Shown here in pieces: positions 1-10,995 of a DNA stretch of 64,000 bases; the first letter of the stretch is position 1; every line of letters begins with the position of its first letter. The notes under the pieces were generated by a model that saw nothing but the letters and a program-made list of their open reading frames with translations, was not told the origin of the DNA and made no database searches. This stretch comes from Mikania micrantha (lineage: Eukaryota; Streptophyta; Magnoliopsida; Asterales; Asteraceae). The DNA lies in assembly GCA_009363875.1 (NCBI GenBank), contig CM018691.1:496001-560000 (forward strand). The letters run 5' to 3'. The position numbers and the translations under genes are program-made.

Positions 1-120
1 TGCATAGTTGTGTAGTAAATCATGGAATTGATCATCTATTTCTCCAAGTAAGATGTTTTTCAGATGAAATCAGGAATTTAACTCACGAAAATGATTCAAT
101 TTCAACATGAATTTAGTCTT

Positions 121-304
121 CTATGCTCGACATAATCGGTCTCGGGCTTTTTTTGTGGAACCGTCCGGAACCGATGACAACGAAACCGAAACCGATATAC
201 CCAAAAATGGTCCGGTCATCGGTTACACTTTCTTATAATATTCGGTCTCGGGCCGGATCGGGCTTTAAACGGTTCGGTTCGGGCCATGGCCCATGCTCAG
301 CCCT
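121..304. mobile_element. Possible hAT-like terminal fragment
   Basis: The segment is rich in GGTTCGG/CCGAACC words. Read on the minus strand it starts TAGGGCTGAGCATGGGCC, which resembles termini of plant hAT elements, and a related start (TAGGGATGAGCGATTGG) occurs near 45738. No matching opposite end or 8-bp target duplication was found, so the assignment is weak. Confidence 0.25.
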
Positions 305-1300
305 AGGTTCCTACATTATCATACATTGTATGATATTACATTAAAATATGTTATTAAATACTAAACCTCGGGTTGATGACTGTTAAGGCAATGTCTTTGA
401 CATTGGACGTTCAAAACGATTTAATCAGCAAGTTAAAACATTAATAACATATCAAACTTAAACTAATGCAGAATCTCATCATTAGCACCAGTTGCGTGTG
501 TTTCTACAATTTGGGACATCAAGTGAGTTTCGTACAACCCCTTTTCTCTTTATTGTTTTATAAACATCGGGGTAACACTGCAAACTGTTTTCTGAACATA
601 TGATATGCATCACTGATATCTGTGTGATTTCATGTGACTTTTGTGTGATTTCATGGGATTTTGCCGTTAGTATCTCTATCACAGTATCAAAAGTCCTCAT
701 CTCTTGAACTGTATCTAGTGAACCCATGTGGGGCCGAACAGGAATCATTGATAGTACTATTGGCTGACAACCCATTTGCTGGGAGGATTGCATCTCCCCT
801 GGTGTGAATGTTTGGTACCTGTTTCCATAACAACTTCTTAATGTTAGTGATAGACATTAAGATAATGAGGCAATAAGATATTTACCGACGGGTAGTATCT
901 TCATGAACAAACAACTGTCCGAAGGAACTAGATACGGGTCCCATGGTTATCATGAACTGAAACTTTGAGAACATACTTATCATATCATATTGTTTTAAAT
1001 GAACTGTCGAACTCACCAGCTTTGTGCTGACGTTTTAAACTTAACATTTTTGCAGGTCAGCGGTGATAATACGGTGAGGATGCACGTCACACTTGTGTAA
1101 TTAAGAAGTTTAGATTGTGTAATAACTATGTTGTTATATTACTGTATTGACGAAACCTTTGTATGGTATTTATTTTAAGTGAATCTGTGTGCTGTGATAT
1201 CGGTTCAAGTAAGTCACACCTCATCTCTGAGACATCACCACTATGCTTCCGCAACCAATACAATGAGACGTATGACATCATCTCAGGTGACGAGAGGTAG
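305..1300. other. Gene-free stretch
   Basis: I see no gene with recognisable motifs. The one longer open frame on the minus strand (482-793) contains a short internal duplication (KSHEITQ twice) but has no family signature. The sequence is AT-rich and probably decayed repeat DNA adjoining the LTR relic to its right. Confidence 0.5.
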
Positions 1301-2650
1301 GGGTGTGACATCCTCATGCCATGCCACGAGCCATCCTATCTCTATCATAACCTGCTCAACCTGACATGCATGCTAAAACAAGTCAGCTTTCGCTGGTGAG
1401 TTCTAAGTTAATTTTCGTAAAAATCTTTACTTATTCATATCTTTATATAACATAACATAAGTCATAACATACATAGCATCATAACTTACTGTTGACCGAA
1501 GTCAACAGTCTCAATCATACTAGTATCATGTCACCGTATCATAACTTACTGCTGACCGAAGTGAACAGTCTCAATCATACTGAACATAAAACATTAGCCT
1601 TCACTGTTGACCGAAGTCAACAGGCTTGTGCAGCACAAGACTCTATAACTATCAACCCGCAGCTGATAACTCAAGCATGCCTAAGATTTCTTTAACTGAA
1701 CTGGCGACACACAGTCGACAGGCCCGTTCTTTCACAGGACTTCTTAAACCATCAATCGAAATTGACGGCTCATACCGGTACAAGACTTCTTAACATACAT
1801 CATAACATGGTTTAAATCATTTAAACCATCGTACGCATAAGCGGCTCCTTTCACCGCAGTGCGCATGTTTTGCCCAACCGCAGCCGGGACTTTCATAACA
1901 CATTTACTGCTCGACCTCGGTCGATATCTTTCAAAAAAAATCATTTTCTTCTCAACCTCGGTTGAGAATTCAAACATTCTTTATACTCTCAACCGCAGTT
2001 GAGACTTTAAATCATTCTTTACACCTTAGCTGAGACTTTTAAAATTATTCATTTCTCAACCGTAGTTGAGTCTTTAAAACATCCCTGACATCTCAGCTGA
2101 GACTCTTAAAATCATTTACTTCTCAACCGTAGTTGAGACTTAAAGCATTAATTACTTTAAAACATTCTTTACTTGAAAACATTCTTTACCTGACCTTAAT
2201 CAGGTTAGCGTCACTTTCATACAATAACTTTACAACTTGAAACATTCTTTACTTTAACATATACTCTTATCTGACCATAGCCAGATAAAACAATCATTTA
2301 CATAAAATAACTTTATAACATGCATATCAGCCCTAAAACGTTAAAATAGTAAAAGAGGGCTCATAGAACTCACCTGAGCTAAACACACAATTTGCTAGCT
2401 CCTCTTTCTTTCCTTACTTTCTCACTTCACCATGATATCCTATTAATACGAACATATCATCATGATTATAACCTTATCATGAAGGTTCTCAATTTACGAT
2501 TACCGCTCAAAACTTCGGCATATCGTAACTTTCATTGGGAACTTATTTCAAAATTCCGTTTACACTCATTTTGATCATTCTTATCTCTACAATCTTGTTA
2601 TGCTTAAAGATTGCTTATTCGCTCGGCTTAAATAAGCGTATTCTCTTATT
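1301..2650 (-). mobile_element. Decayed Ty3-type LTR relic
   Basis: The segment shares the internal layout of the intact Tekay LTR at 34029-36725. The block at 2348-2378 (AGTAAAAGAGGGCTC then CTCACCTGAG) parallels the block at 34799-34829 of the Tekay LTR. The TGGTGAGTTC at 1394-1403 parallels 34399-34409. A GGTGTGACA word lies near 1305. On the minus strand these blocks read as a splice donor (CAG|GTGAGTT, intron beginning at 2373) and an acceptor (ATGTCAG|G, next exon beginning at 1360), giving a putative 1013-nt intron. Both outer LTR boundaries are lost, and no internal retrotransposon genes remain nearby. This relation is inferred from short conserved blocks, not an alignment. Confidence 0.5.
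1491..2290. repeat. Array of short variable hairpins
   Basis: About a dozen small inverted repeats occur in series: GTTGACCGAAGTCAAC (1491-1506), CTGACCGAAGTGAAC-type (near 1551), a second GTTGACCGAAGTCAAC (near 1606), CGACCTCGGTCG (near 1911), CTCAACCTCGGTTGAG (1951-1966), CTCAACCGCAGTTGAG (near 1987), TTAGCTGAG, CTCAACCGTAGTTGAG twice, CTCAGCTGAG, and weaker CTGACC/CAGG pairs up to 2290. Stems change on both sides together, so pairing is kept while sequence drifts. Units from 1940 to 2150 recur roughly every 35-40 bp with an ACTTTAAAA tail. The array lies inside the putative intron of the LTR relic. Confidence 0.7.
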
Positions 2651-2756
2651 TACTTAATTCGTCTTAGGCGTTGCTAACTTACTGATTGAGAGACGGAGGA
2701 GATGGGGTGCTGGAATGGAAGGGAGAAACCTAGAAGAGGTTTGAAGATTCAAGAAG

Positions 2757-2917
2757 ATGTTGAACCATGTCTGCAAGAAAAAGAGGTTTCGCAGACGTTT
2801 TTTAATGAAATGTCTGCGAAAAAACAAACACCCTACATCTTTCCTTGGTCTGCGAGGTGCAGACAAAAGAGGTTTCGCAGATCTTCGCAGACGTTTTTTC
2901 AAAAAACAAACAGCCCC
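2757..2917. mobile_element. Partial PIF/Tourist-like MITE
   Basis: Read on the minus strand the right end starts GGGGCTGTTTGTTTTTTG and is followed on the plus strand by TAA (2918-2920), the usual target of PIF/Harbinger elements. The interior repeats GCAGACGTTTTTT and TCGCAGAC words shared with the larger element at 3567-4404, so both belong to one family. A clear left terminus is not visible, so the copy may be truncated. Confidence 0.45.
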
Positions 2918-2920
2918 TAA

Positions 2921-3566
2921 GCATATATTGCCAGATGCTAACAGTTGATTTTATTTTTTTAATATTGAATCAACATGCCTTCATTCCGTTTGCTTTCGAT
3001 ACTTTTGGGTCTCTTGCCCCCGATGCTGCTACATTTCTGAAAAGAGTTCAGCAGGTCGTGCACAGTAATTCATCGACACCGAAGAACGCTAACTTTGTTT
3101 TCAGTAGGATCGGATTTGCCATTCAAAAAGGGGTGGCGGCGTAGCTTGTTGCTCGCTTACCTGCCTTTCTATTGCAATTGGATCCATATTGATCGTTATT
3201 AAACTAAAACAAACAATATTGAAAAAATAAACCAAATGCGTCCTTTGTCCATTATAGTTAAATATAAAACGATTAGACACTTGGATTATAGTCACTTAAA
3301 ATGAATTTAATTGATTATATCTAATATTTTTCTATTATAAATACACCAAACAACTATTCTAGAAATAGATTTCTCTGAGCCAAAGGTTTAGGAATATGAG
3401 AACCAAGAATCCGATAGTATGGTCTTAGTTCGGGTCAAAGACAAAAACCTGAATCGGACATGAATTCTAGGCCAGTGACTCATGCTTAACGCTCTGGTTC
3501 AAACCGGTATGCTTTCACAAAGTGTCAAACCATGCTAGGTGGGGTGGCTTGGTCAGCCAAACTCTT
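2921..3566. other. Gene-free stretch
   Basis: No coding or repeat signature was recognised here apart from general AT-rich intergenic sequence. Confidence 0.4.
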
Positions 3567-4404
3567 GGGTGGTGTTTGTTTTTTCAGAGGCAAAACGTCT
3601 GCGGTCTGCGGACCACATCTGCAGACATCTTTTGCAGAAGAGGTGGACCAAACTCCTGCAAGAAGAGCTTTTGGGGGTGTTTGTTTTCTGATCAACTTAA
3701 AACCTCTTCCCAACCCCACCGTCCCAACCCCACCGTCGAACTCCTCCCCTCTGATCCACCATCTCCGATCAACCACCAACACCACCGTCCCAACCCCACC
3801 GTCGACCTCAGCCCCTCCACCTACCGCCGCTCACCTCCGATTGAACGACCCTACGGCGGCGGCGAGAAACCCTCGATCGAACCCTCGTTCTAAAACCTCG
3901 ATCCACCTACCGCCGCTCACCTCCGATCGAACGACCCTACGGCACCGTCGACCTCATCACCGCTCATCTTCGCTCATCGATCGAACGACCTAGATGATGT
4001 AGTAGGTCTGCGACGAGTAGAAACCCTCGATCGAATCCTCGTTCTAAAACCCTCGATCGAGGACTTACCAGTCGCGATCGGTGGAGTAGGTCTGCGACGA
4101 CGAGTAGGGCAGTGGAGCAGGGCGGCGACGGCGAGTAGGGCGGCGGAGCAGGGCGGCGACGGCGACTATGGCGGTGGAGGAGTTCGGTCGGTCAAAGGCT
4201 GAAATGGAGGAGTGGATTGGAAGAGGTTGGAAGACCTCAAGAAGAGCTTGGTCCACGTCTGCGCCAAGAAGAGGCCGCGCAGACGTTTTTTAATGAAACG
4301 TCTGCGAGAAAACAAACGATCTGCGAACCTCTAACCTCTTCCCGCGTCTGCGTGGCGCAGACATAAGAGGTTAGAAGAGTTTTTTTTAAAAAAACAAACA
4401 CCCC
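3567..4404. mobile_element. PIF/Tourist-like element with GC-rich core
   Basis: The left end is GGGTGGTGTTTGTTTTTTCA; the right end, read in reverse, is GGGGTGTTTGTTTTTTTAAA. A 3-bp CTT flanks each side (3564-3566 and 4405-4407), consistent with PIF/Harbinger insertion. Near each end lie GCAGACGTTTT and GTCTGCG words shared with 2757-2917. The core (about 3710-4180) is strikingly GC-rich for this window and built of imperfect tandem duplications: a CCCAACCCCACCGTCGA unit twice, a CTACCGCCGCTCACCTCCGAT unit twice, and GGCGGCGACGGCGA twice. A second internal GGGGGTGTTTGTTTTC at 3673 suggests nesting or duplication of the left end. The long open frames here are by-products of the low-complexity GC-rich sequence; no protein family is recognisable. 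Confidence 0.55.
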
Positions 4405-4407
4405 CTT

Positions 4408-5648
4408 GGTGTCCATATCATTATGCGGGAACATAACACACAAACACTCGTAAAACACTTGAAAAACTAATTGATGAAGTATCACATCAATTTGAAGATT
4501 CAATAAAAATTAAAATAAAGTAAAATAAAGTCACATAAAATTAAAAAAAATTAGGAATTTATTTAATGAGAATTGATTATTTATATAAAGGAGTTTCGTT
4601 ATTAGCTGTAACACCTACAAAATTAGTAATTTATGCTAAATCAATATAATCCAGTTACTTGTTTTTTGTTTAATCACATTCATAAATGACAATTCTGTTC
4701 CCTTAAATTTTTAAAAGTTAATGTAAAACAACAATTATGTTTTTCTTAAATTAAATGTATTATAATATATTTTGTGTAAATTTATGGCTATATGTTGTAT
4801 CTGATGAGAGCTTTGCAACCAAGTAGGATGATAACCAAAATGGAGTAAAGGTAAATGATGTAATTAAAATGAAAATGAACAATTGGATAATAAGCTGTCC
4901 CACATTATTTTTAAAATATTTTTTGAACAACAATTTTTCTACTATTATTCACTATAGGACTAAAAATCTCAACTTATTTTTGAAAAAAAACACCTTAACA
5001 CACATTGATACGTCCACGTTATTAAACAGGTGAACAAATCTTAAAGATACCTACAAACAAAGGGCCAATTTTATAAAGATCTTATATGTGTTTTACTCTG
5101 ACACTTTCACATGGGTTTTATAATGAATTATTGAACTTAAAACTGTTGATGCCTATGATCACTAATGTGGGACCAACACTTGCTGGTTTGCACAAGCTTA
5201 ACGATGACAAGTAAGTCTGAACTGCTACAATACAAACGACTGATTGATTGAAATTAGATTGCTTTATTATTGTGACCCTTGAAAGAAACCAATAACTTGA
5301 AAGTCTTCTTGTCTCAGTGGCCTCTTGAATTATTTTATTTGAGACTTTATGATAAAGTTTCGTATAAAGCAAATGTTGCTCTGCGTTGAGACCTTTCCTA
5401 GTTGAAGGTTCCCCATAAGCACGTGGGTCAGGTCATTATCATATGTTATTCGGACGGAATGGTAATGTATTTGCCAACAAGATTCCGAATGACCTGATTT
5501 TTGTTGTTAAAAAAAACACTTAACATATTATTACAATCAAAACGATGCTAGCATGGACTAACCCGGCCATTATATGGGTATGGAGTCAACAGTCAACCCA
5601 CCCCATGAACACTATTTTTTTAATATTATGTGTGTGTGTATATATATA
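4408..5648. other. Gene-free AT-rich stretch
   Basis: Intergenic sequence with poly-A/T runs. I see no exon, RNA gene or delimited element. Confidence 0.5.
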
Positions 5649-5901
5649 GGGAGATGATCAAATGTTAACCATATTTATTGCGTTAACCGAATAACTACAT
5701 CTTATTACTTTAGGGCACACACTAAAGTAAATCTAAAAGTGTAGGTTTTTTTGTTTTTAAATTAATGTAGGGTTCACTTACATTAATAAAAAAATAAGAA
5801 AAAACCTACACCTTTAAATTTACTTTAATGCGAGTCCTAAAGTAATAAGATGTATTTATTCGGTTATCACAATAAGGATGGGTTAACATTCGAATCATCC
5901 C
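5649..5901. mobile_element. Foldback MITE, copy 1
   Basis: Nearly the whole 253 bp is one imperfect inverted repeat. It begins GGGAGATGATCAAATGTTAA and ends TTAACATTCGAATCATCCC. The arms carry mirrored blocks for ACTACATCTTATTACTTTAG and for AGTAAATCTAAAAGTGTAGG. It sits in a TA dinucleotide run on both sides, which hides any TA target duplication. A second family member lies at 28394-28656. Confidence 0.75.

Positions 5902-5929
<28 letters not shown>
5902..5929. repeat. (TA)n simple repeat
   Basis: Uninterrupted AT dinucleotides flank the foldback MITE. They are probably its insertion target, expanded. Confidence 0.85.
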
Positions 5930-5932
<3 letters not shown>

Positions 5933-5999
5933 TGTGATCAAATAATAACCCTTTGTGAAAATTCATGTTGAAAACCTGATAGGTTATAAGACTACCCGC

Positions 6000-6330
6000 A
6001 ATGCTAAAGACCGCATTTACTACATGCGTCCTAGTCATCACTGCCACATCAGCTTTTTACTAATTCTTTCCACATGCATTCTCTCTCCTCTTTTAACTCC
6101 AACCCATCATTCCCACATGCACTCTCTCTCTTCCACATTACCATTTCATTTTATATTTCTCTCCACATGTTTTTTTTTAGAAAATTGATTATGGCCCACA
6201 TTCTTGCACTTGGACCGCATCTAATGAAGTGCATGGGGGAGGAAATGCTTTGAGCTCCAATGCATTCGTATGACATAAGTTGTGCCACGTGTGACGTGCG
6301 GTGGACATTAAGTGCGCGTTGCACAAGGCC
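6000..6330. mobile_element. Tourist-like (PIF/Harbinger) MITE
   Basis: The left end GACTACCCGCAATGC and the reversed right end GGCCTTGTGCAACGC form imperfect terminal inverted repeats. TAA lies directly outside each end (5997-5999 and 6331-6333), the expected 3-bp target duplication. The 331-bp interior contains repeated CCACATGC and CTCTCTC words and no coding potential. Confidence 0.6.
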
Positions 6331-6333
6331 TAA

Positions 6334-7016
6334 GTAAATTTTACAAAGTTATTATACAGTAGATATATAGGAAGAAAATCACATGTTGAAAACATGAGAC
6401 GGTTAAAATAATAAATACAAGAAGAAAAAATAAGTGTGCTGGCAAAAGATAAATAGATGAAGGTCATATGCCTTCAACATGTGACCTCCATATTGATCAA
6501 CAGTATAAATTGTTACCAACTCTAAGTCAACATATAATTAAAATTATGGAACCTAAACTACTAAGATATGATACTTAAACTCAAAAGCAAGCCATTGACA
6601 CTTTTAGTTGAGTTTAAATATAACCCTTTTTAAATTACTACTTGGTGTAATTGTTGTTTCTAGCAGCTTGCTAGTGTGAGCTTCATGAAACAATAAATAT
6701 ACTTGCAATTGACTACGTCCAACATAGATTTCACGTAAGTAAAGTGTAAAAAATGTATATAATAGTTGGGTATACCGGATGAAAATATGAATGATAATAT
6801 GAGTAATCTTATTGGTTTAAAATATTAAAAAAAATTATCAAGCTGGTGACAACAGTCTCACTTTATACATGTCACACCCGAACACGATGGTAGGGTAATG
6901 AATTTCTAGCATTATGGGAGTGTGACTAACGGAAATCAAACCTGAATCAATCCTATTCTTACTGATAGTGTAATACTTATACTCAGTTAGAAAAAAGCAT
7001 AGAGAAATTTTGAAAA
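6334..7016. other. Gene-free AT-rich stretch
   Basis: Nothing recognised between the MITE and the duplicated bZIP terminal exon. Confidence 0.45.
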
Positions 7017-7186
7017 TGCCAAATATGGACATACAAGTTTCATGTTCATCATCAACCAAAGACCCAAAATAGTCATTTCCAATCTCTAAAAGTCTAACCA
7101 AACATGTAGAGGGTAGAGTTTTCAAAGGCGGGCACTTTTCATTGTTGTCAAGTCAGATTCTATTGATGGAACTTGTGAAACATATT
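7017..7186 (-). pseudogene. Broken copy of the FD-like terminal exon and 3' UTR
   Basis: This segment matches 10832-11000, the last exon and 3' UTR of the FD-like bZIP gene. Shared landmarks on the minus strand are TGTTTCACA(A/G)GTTCC at the splice acceptor, AAAAGTGCCC around the SAP-type terminus, and TGTCCATATTTGGCATTTT downstream. The reading frame of the 14-3-3 motif is damaged: the end reads KSARL-stop (stop codon at 7122-7124) instead of KSAPF-stop, and a frame starting at the acceptor meets an early stop. No copies of exons 1 and 2 are visible between here and the intact gene. It is therefore a partial duplicate or the remains of a tandem paralogue. Confidence 0.7.
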
Positions 7187-7915
7187 ACATGTATAGATAT
7201 TGAGATACACATGCATATAATTCAAACTAAAATATAAAAATATATAAATAACAAAGAACTATATGTTGTTCCAAAGAAAAAACTTTTTAAATTCTATTTG
7301 ATTGTTACATTTGAAATCTTGAAAATAAATGTATAGTTTACATTAATGCAGAATAAAAAATTGATTTTAAATTAACAACTCTACATTCCATTTTCATGTT
7401 ATTTTAGATATAATTTGGAGCGTAGGAGCGCAAGTTTTATATAGGCATTCAGTTCTACGTGAAATGTTAATTGGGACACGTCGAATAATAAAACGATATC
7501 AAATGAAGATATAAAATTTATTCATTAGTTTTATGACTAAAAAGATACAATTTAAATATAATTAAACGTGTGAGATGTTCATATTTATGATTTTGTATCA
7601 AATTAGTCTTATAACAGAAGGAGGTGATTTTCTAAATCATCCGGCCAGTTGATGCATTTAAATAAAGCAACTTGTAAATAACACAAAATAAGTGGTCTCT
7701 CTCCATCTCTGTTAACACAATATTTCTAAATTTGATTTGAAATAGATATTTTAAATGTAAAATAAAAACAAGCCTTGAATTGACCAGAACGAATTAACTT
7801 CACCAATATTTTATATATTTTAAAAATATTTAATAATCCAAATCATAATTATAAGAAGTTTAATAATTTCTAATTTGTAGTCATTTAATAGTTTATTTCT
7901 TTTAAGATGCTATAA
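7187..7915. other. Gene-free AT-rich stretch
   Basis: No exon or delimited element was seen. A short TTTGAAATCTTGAAAATAAA block near 7310 recurs near 63400 and is probably repeat debris. Confidence 0.4.
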
Positions 7916-8905
7916 GACTATGTGTAATCTATCACTTCCCTCTCACTCCACGCAGGCGTCACGTAATCAACCGACACTATCACCCCCTTATCACTCAACA
8001 TTATATTTTCCTATGTTATCCATCAATTCACCATCACTCTATGTTATCACCACCGTTATTCAATGTTTTATTATTTGAATTTTATTTTTTCAATTATGAA
8101 TTAAATTAAAAAAACACATAACATTATTAAAAATATTAATATTACAACTAAAATAAAAAAAATTACATGATAAAAAATTTAAACTACATAATTAAATAAA
8201 AAACATTAAAATAAATTTAAAAACTTAAAAAAAAAAAACAACAAATGCATCTGACCTTTGTTGAAAAAACGGAAAATTTTCTTCCGCATCGCTAACGATA
8301 TAAAGTAATAAATTGTGGCTCATACGAAAACAACGTTTGAAATGGTTTTCGTCATAAGTTGGATTTTGACTAAAATAGTCTTGAACGAGACGTTTGTTCC
8401 CACCTTTACGATCACGGTTTATTTTTTTTCTCGTAACACTTGTATAGAATTTTCTTCAATATCAACTACGACGTATGTTAATGTTGCTTGAATGCTGCGT
8501 AAAAACAAGAACGTTCATTCGTCTGAATCGGATGATGACGATTTCGTAATTTCCTCCTCTCAACTCATTTCTTTATTGAAAATTGGGTAATTTTATAGAA
8601 AAATAATGGTTATTTTAGAGAGAATTGTATCTAGTTGAATGTTGGTTTAAGATGAGTGATTTATTTATAGTGGTTTAATTTATTTTTTTAATTCCAACAG
8701 CTATATTTGTTTTTGAATTTGTTTTTATTATTTTTTTTCTTTCCTTCCAACGGTAACAAACTTTTTTTTTTCTTTTCTTCCTTTCAATCACGGGATGATG
8801 AGGCTCACGCCTTCACCCATAATGCCTCCCTCACGCCCCTGTGTAATGAGGGTGGGGTGTGACCCAGAGGCATCACGCCTAAGTCACGGTGGATAACACA
8901 TGGCC
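7916..8905. mobile_element. PIF/Harbinger deletion derivative
   Basis: The ends are GACTATGTGTAATCTA on the left and, reversed, GGCCATGTGTTATCCA on the right. TAA flanks both sides (7913-7915 and 8906-8908). The 990-bp body keeps part of a Harbinger transposase on the minus strand (8240-8417) but is far too short for a complete transposase and its partner ORF, so it cannot move by itself. Confidence 0.8.
8240..8417 (-). pseudogene. PIF/Harbinger transposase N-terminal remnant
   Basis: Translation of the minus strand gives about 59 residues beginning RDRKGGNKRLVQDYF and passing through FKRCFRMSHNLLLYIV and ENFPFFQQRSDA. This is the characteristic N-terminal region of plant Harbinger transposases, in which a line like RMSRxLFxRI precedes the nuclease domain. 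The frame upstream contains stop codons and the downstream DDE domain is absent, so the gene is dead. It defines the family of the surrounding element. Confidence 0.8.
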
Positions 8906-8908
8906 TAA

Positions 8909-9188
8909 AAGGAAATGATTGGTGTAGCAAATTCGAGGGTGAAAGATCAACAAAGATGAGTATTTCATGTTTGCTAATATATATTTCACTTTTAGTTTCT
9001 AGATTTTTTATAAATTAATCATACAATCTTAAAACTTTAAATATTTGTAAGACATTTTGTCAATGACCTTATGGTTTAATGAAATGAAAACGAGAAAGAG
9101 AGTGTTTAAGATTTTTAAAATCTTGTATTACAATCTATACTCAAGAGTTTTACTAGAGTGGTAATTTTTCTTCTAATTCACAAAGCAA

Positions 9189-9219
<31 letters not shown>

Positions 9220-10831
9220 ATAAATCGCTCCCACTGTTTCCAACCTTCCGTCCCTTCTTAATCGAAATTGTTGACTTAATTCGATGACAATAATAAATAA
9301 AAAAAGGGTTGATATTAGAGAATGATAGATGTTGAGGGATTGATTCGTCAGGTGTGATGTGATTAACGGTATGCAGTGGCCTTAACTGACATCAGTTGCT
9401 TGCACACTAACAATTCAAAAAACAAGGCCATGCTGGGTATTTTTTTCAGTGTTGTCTAGGAGTATATTTAAAAAACTTTTACTAATAAATCAATTTTTAA
9501 AATCTTTTCAGGATTTTATTTATTAAAAAGTTATATATGTTATAAAGAGTTAAGTTAAACTAAATAAACTTCTTATCTTAAAATGTATAAGAAAATTTTG
9601 AGCTATTATATCATTCATCAAAAGTTATGATTAAATCAAGTTGCTTGAGATTATTTTATTAATCACCACTTTTGTTGACTTTTAATAAAGTTTTCTCACA
9701 TTTTTTAAATGTTCATAACTTTTATAGTAGACATTATTTTGAAAAAATATACCATAAAAACAACTATTTTTTATCTTTAAAATTAGTATAATGTTGCAAT
9801 AAAAAAATTATGTTTATTGTGTATTTTATAGTAGTAAATGTTTCTTTTGCGTTTCATGCTCAATTTTGTATTTTTTTTAAACAATTTAATATACAATGAT
9901 GTTGCATAATATATAATGTCAAGCACGGATAGCACAATGACGAATATGAATGCTCAACGATATTTAAAAAACACAGTTACTTGCAAAAAAAACAATTATT
10001 AGCAAACTTTTAAGAAAAACAAAATGACGATAATTAGACACAAAAACTGAAAAAATTTCATTTTATTGCAGTAGTATAATCATTTTAAAGATAAAAACAC
10101 TCGTTTTTTTGATATATTTTTTTAAAAAATAATACCATATGTAAAAGTTTTGAAGGTTTAAAAAAATGAAAAAATTGATCTTGACTAAATTACTCGTCAA
10201 CAACATTTCTCTCTAAAATTTCTATATTCTCTTCAAAATTTGATAATATAATCCAACAGGCAATAAGTATTTTTACACTTTTTAAGATAAATAAACTATT
10301 TAGTTGAATCTAACTCATTGTATAAGTAAACAAATTTTAATAATAAACATGTAAATCTCAAATTTACGCATCAATAAGATCAATCTACATGTTTTTTTAA
10401 ATAACGTTATTATCCATCAGCTTATCTATCTTAGTTTTTATGGTTTAACTAAAAGTTCTTTTTTTTTTTTAATTCATCCCTTATTTTTTTTAAAGCATCT
10501 CACTATTTATATCTATCTATATTTTGTTAAATTTTATAGCTTATTTTCTTCATTATTTTATCACACAACTACTTTGAAAATACAAGGTTTGATAAGTTGC
10601 AAAACAGTAAATACCCAAGTATGATAACATAGATAAACCATATCTAAAAAAATAAATAGAAAAAATTCGTAATTTATAATAAACATTATAGGGACCGAGC
10701 ATGTAAAATACTAAAATCTTTTAAAATGGTTCAAAGAAAATAAAATATGAATTGGGTTCAGTAGCCGACGCCAAATAATTCAAGGGTGAAAGTGTAATTA
10801 TAGATAGTCCAGTAAAGAAACAGAGTAAAAT
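8909..10831. other. Gene-free AT-rich stretch
   Basis: The stretch is very AT-rich, with an AAAT tetranucleotide run at about 9187-9217. I see no coding exon, and no bounded repeat can be supported. Confidence 0.5.
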
Positions 10832-10947
10832 GCCAAATATGGACAGACAGATATGATCCTTTTCCCCAAAATTCATCATTAACCGAAGACCTAAAACAGT
10901 AATTTTATACTACTACGTACACCCCTAAAATCTACAACGCTATCTTC

Positions 10948-10995
10948 TTAAAATGGGGCACTTTTGCTTCTGTTATGTCTACATACTTTCGGAAC
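10948..10995 (-). CDS. FD: Exon 3 of the FD-like bZIP gene (14-3-3 motif)
   Basis: After TTTCACAG the minus strand encodes VPKVCRHNRSKSAPF and stops at 10948-10950. FD proteins typically have an LPKK...R(T/S)xTAPF terminus here, so both the VPK start and the RxxSAPF end fit. An intron of 3547 bp separates it from exon 2. Confidence 0.82.
   Translation of the reverse strand, partial: VPKVCRHNRSKSAPF

Noticed and set aside
1491..2290. CRISPR-like spacing of short repeats.
   Set aside because: The units are not identical, the spacing is irregular and the window is clearly plant nuclear DNA. A hairpin array in an LTR relic explains it.
3525..3993. Three overlapping frames of 86-153 residues, Pro/Thr-rich.
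   Set aside because: They are a consequence of GC-rich duplicated sequence within a MITE. No start context or family is recognisable.
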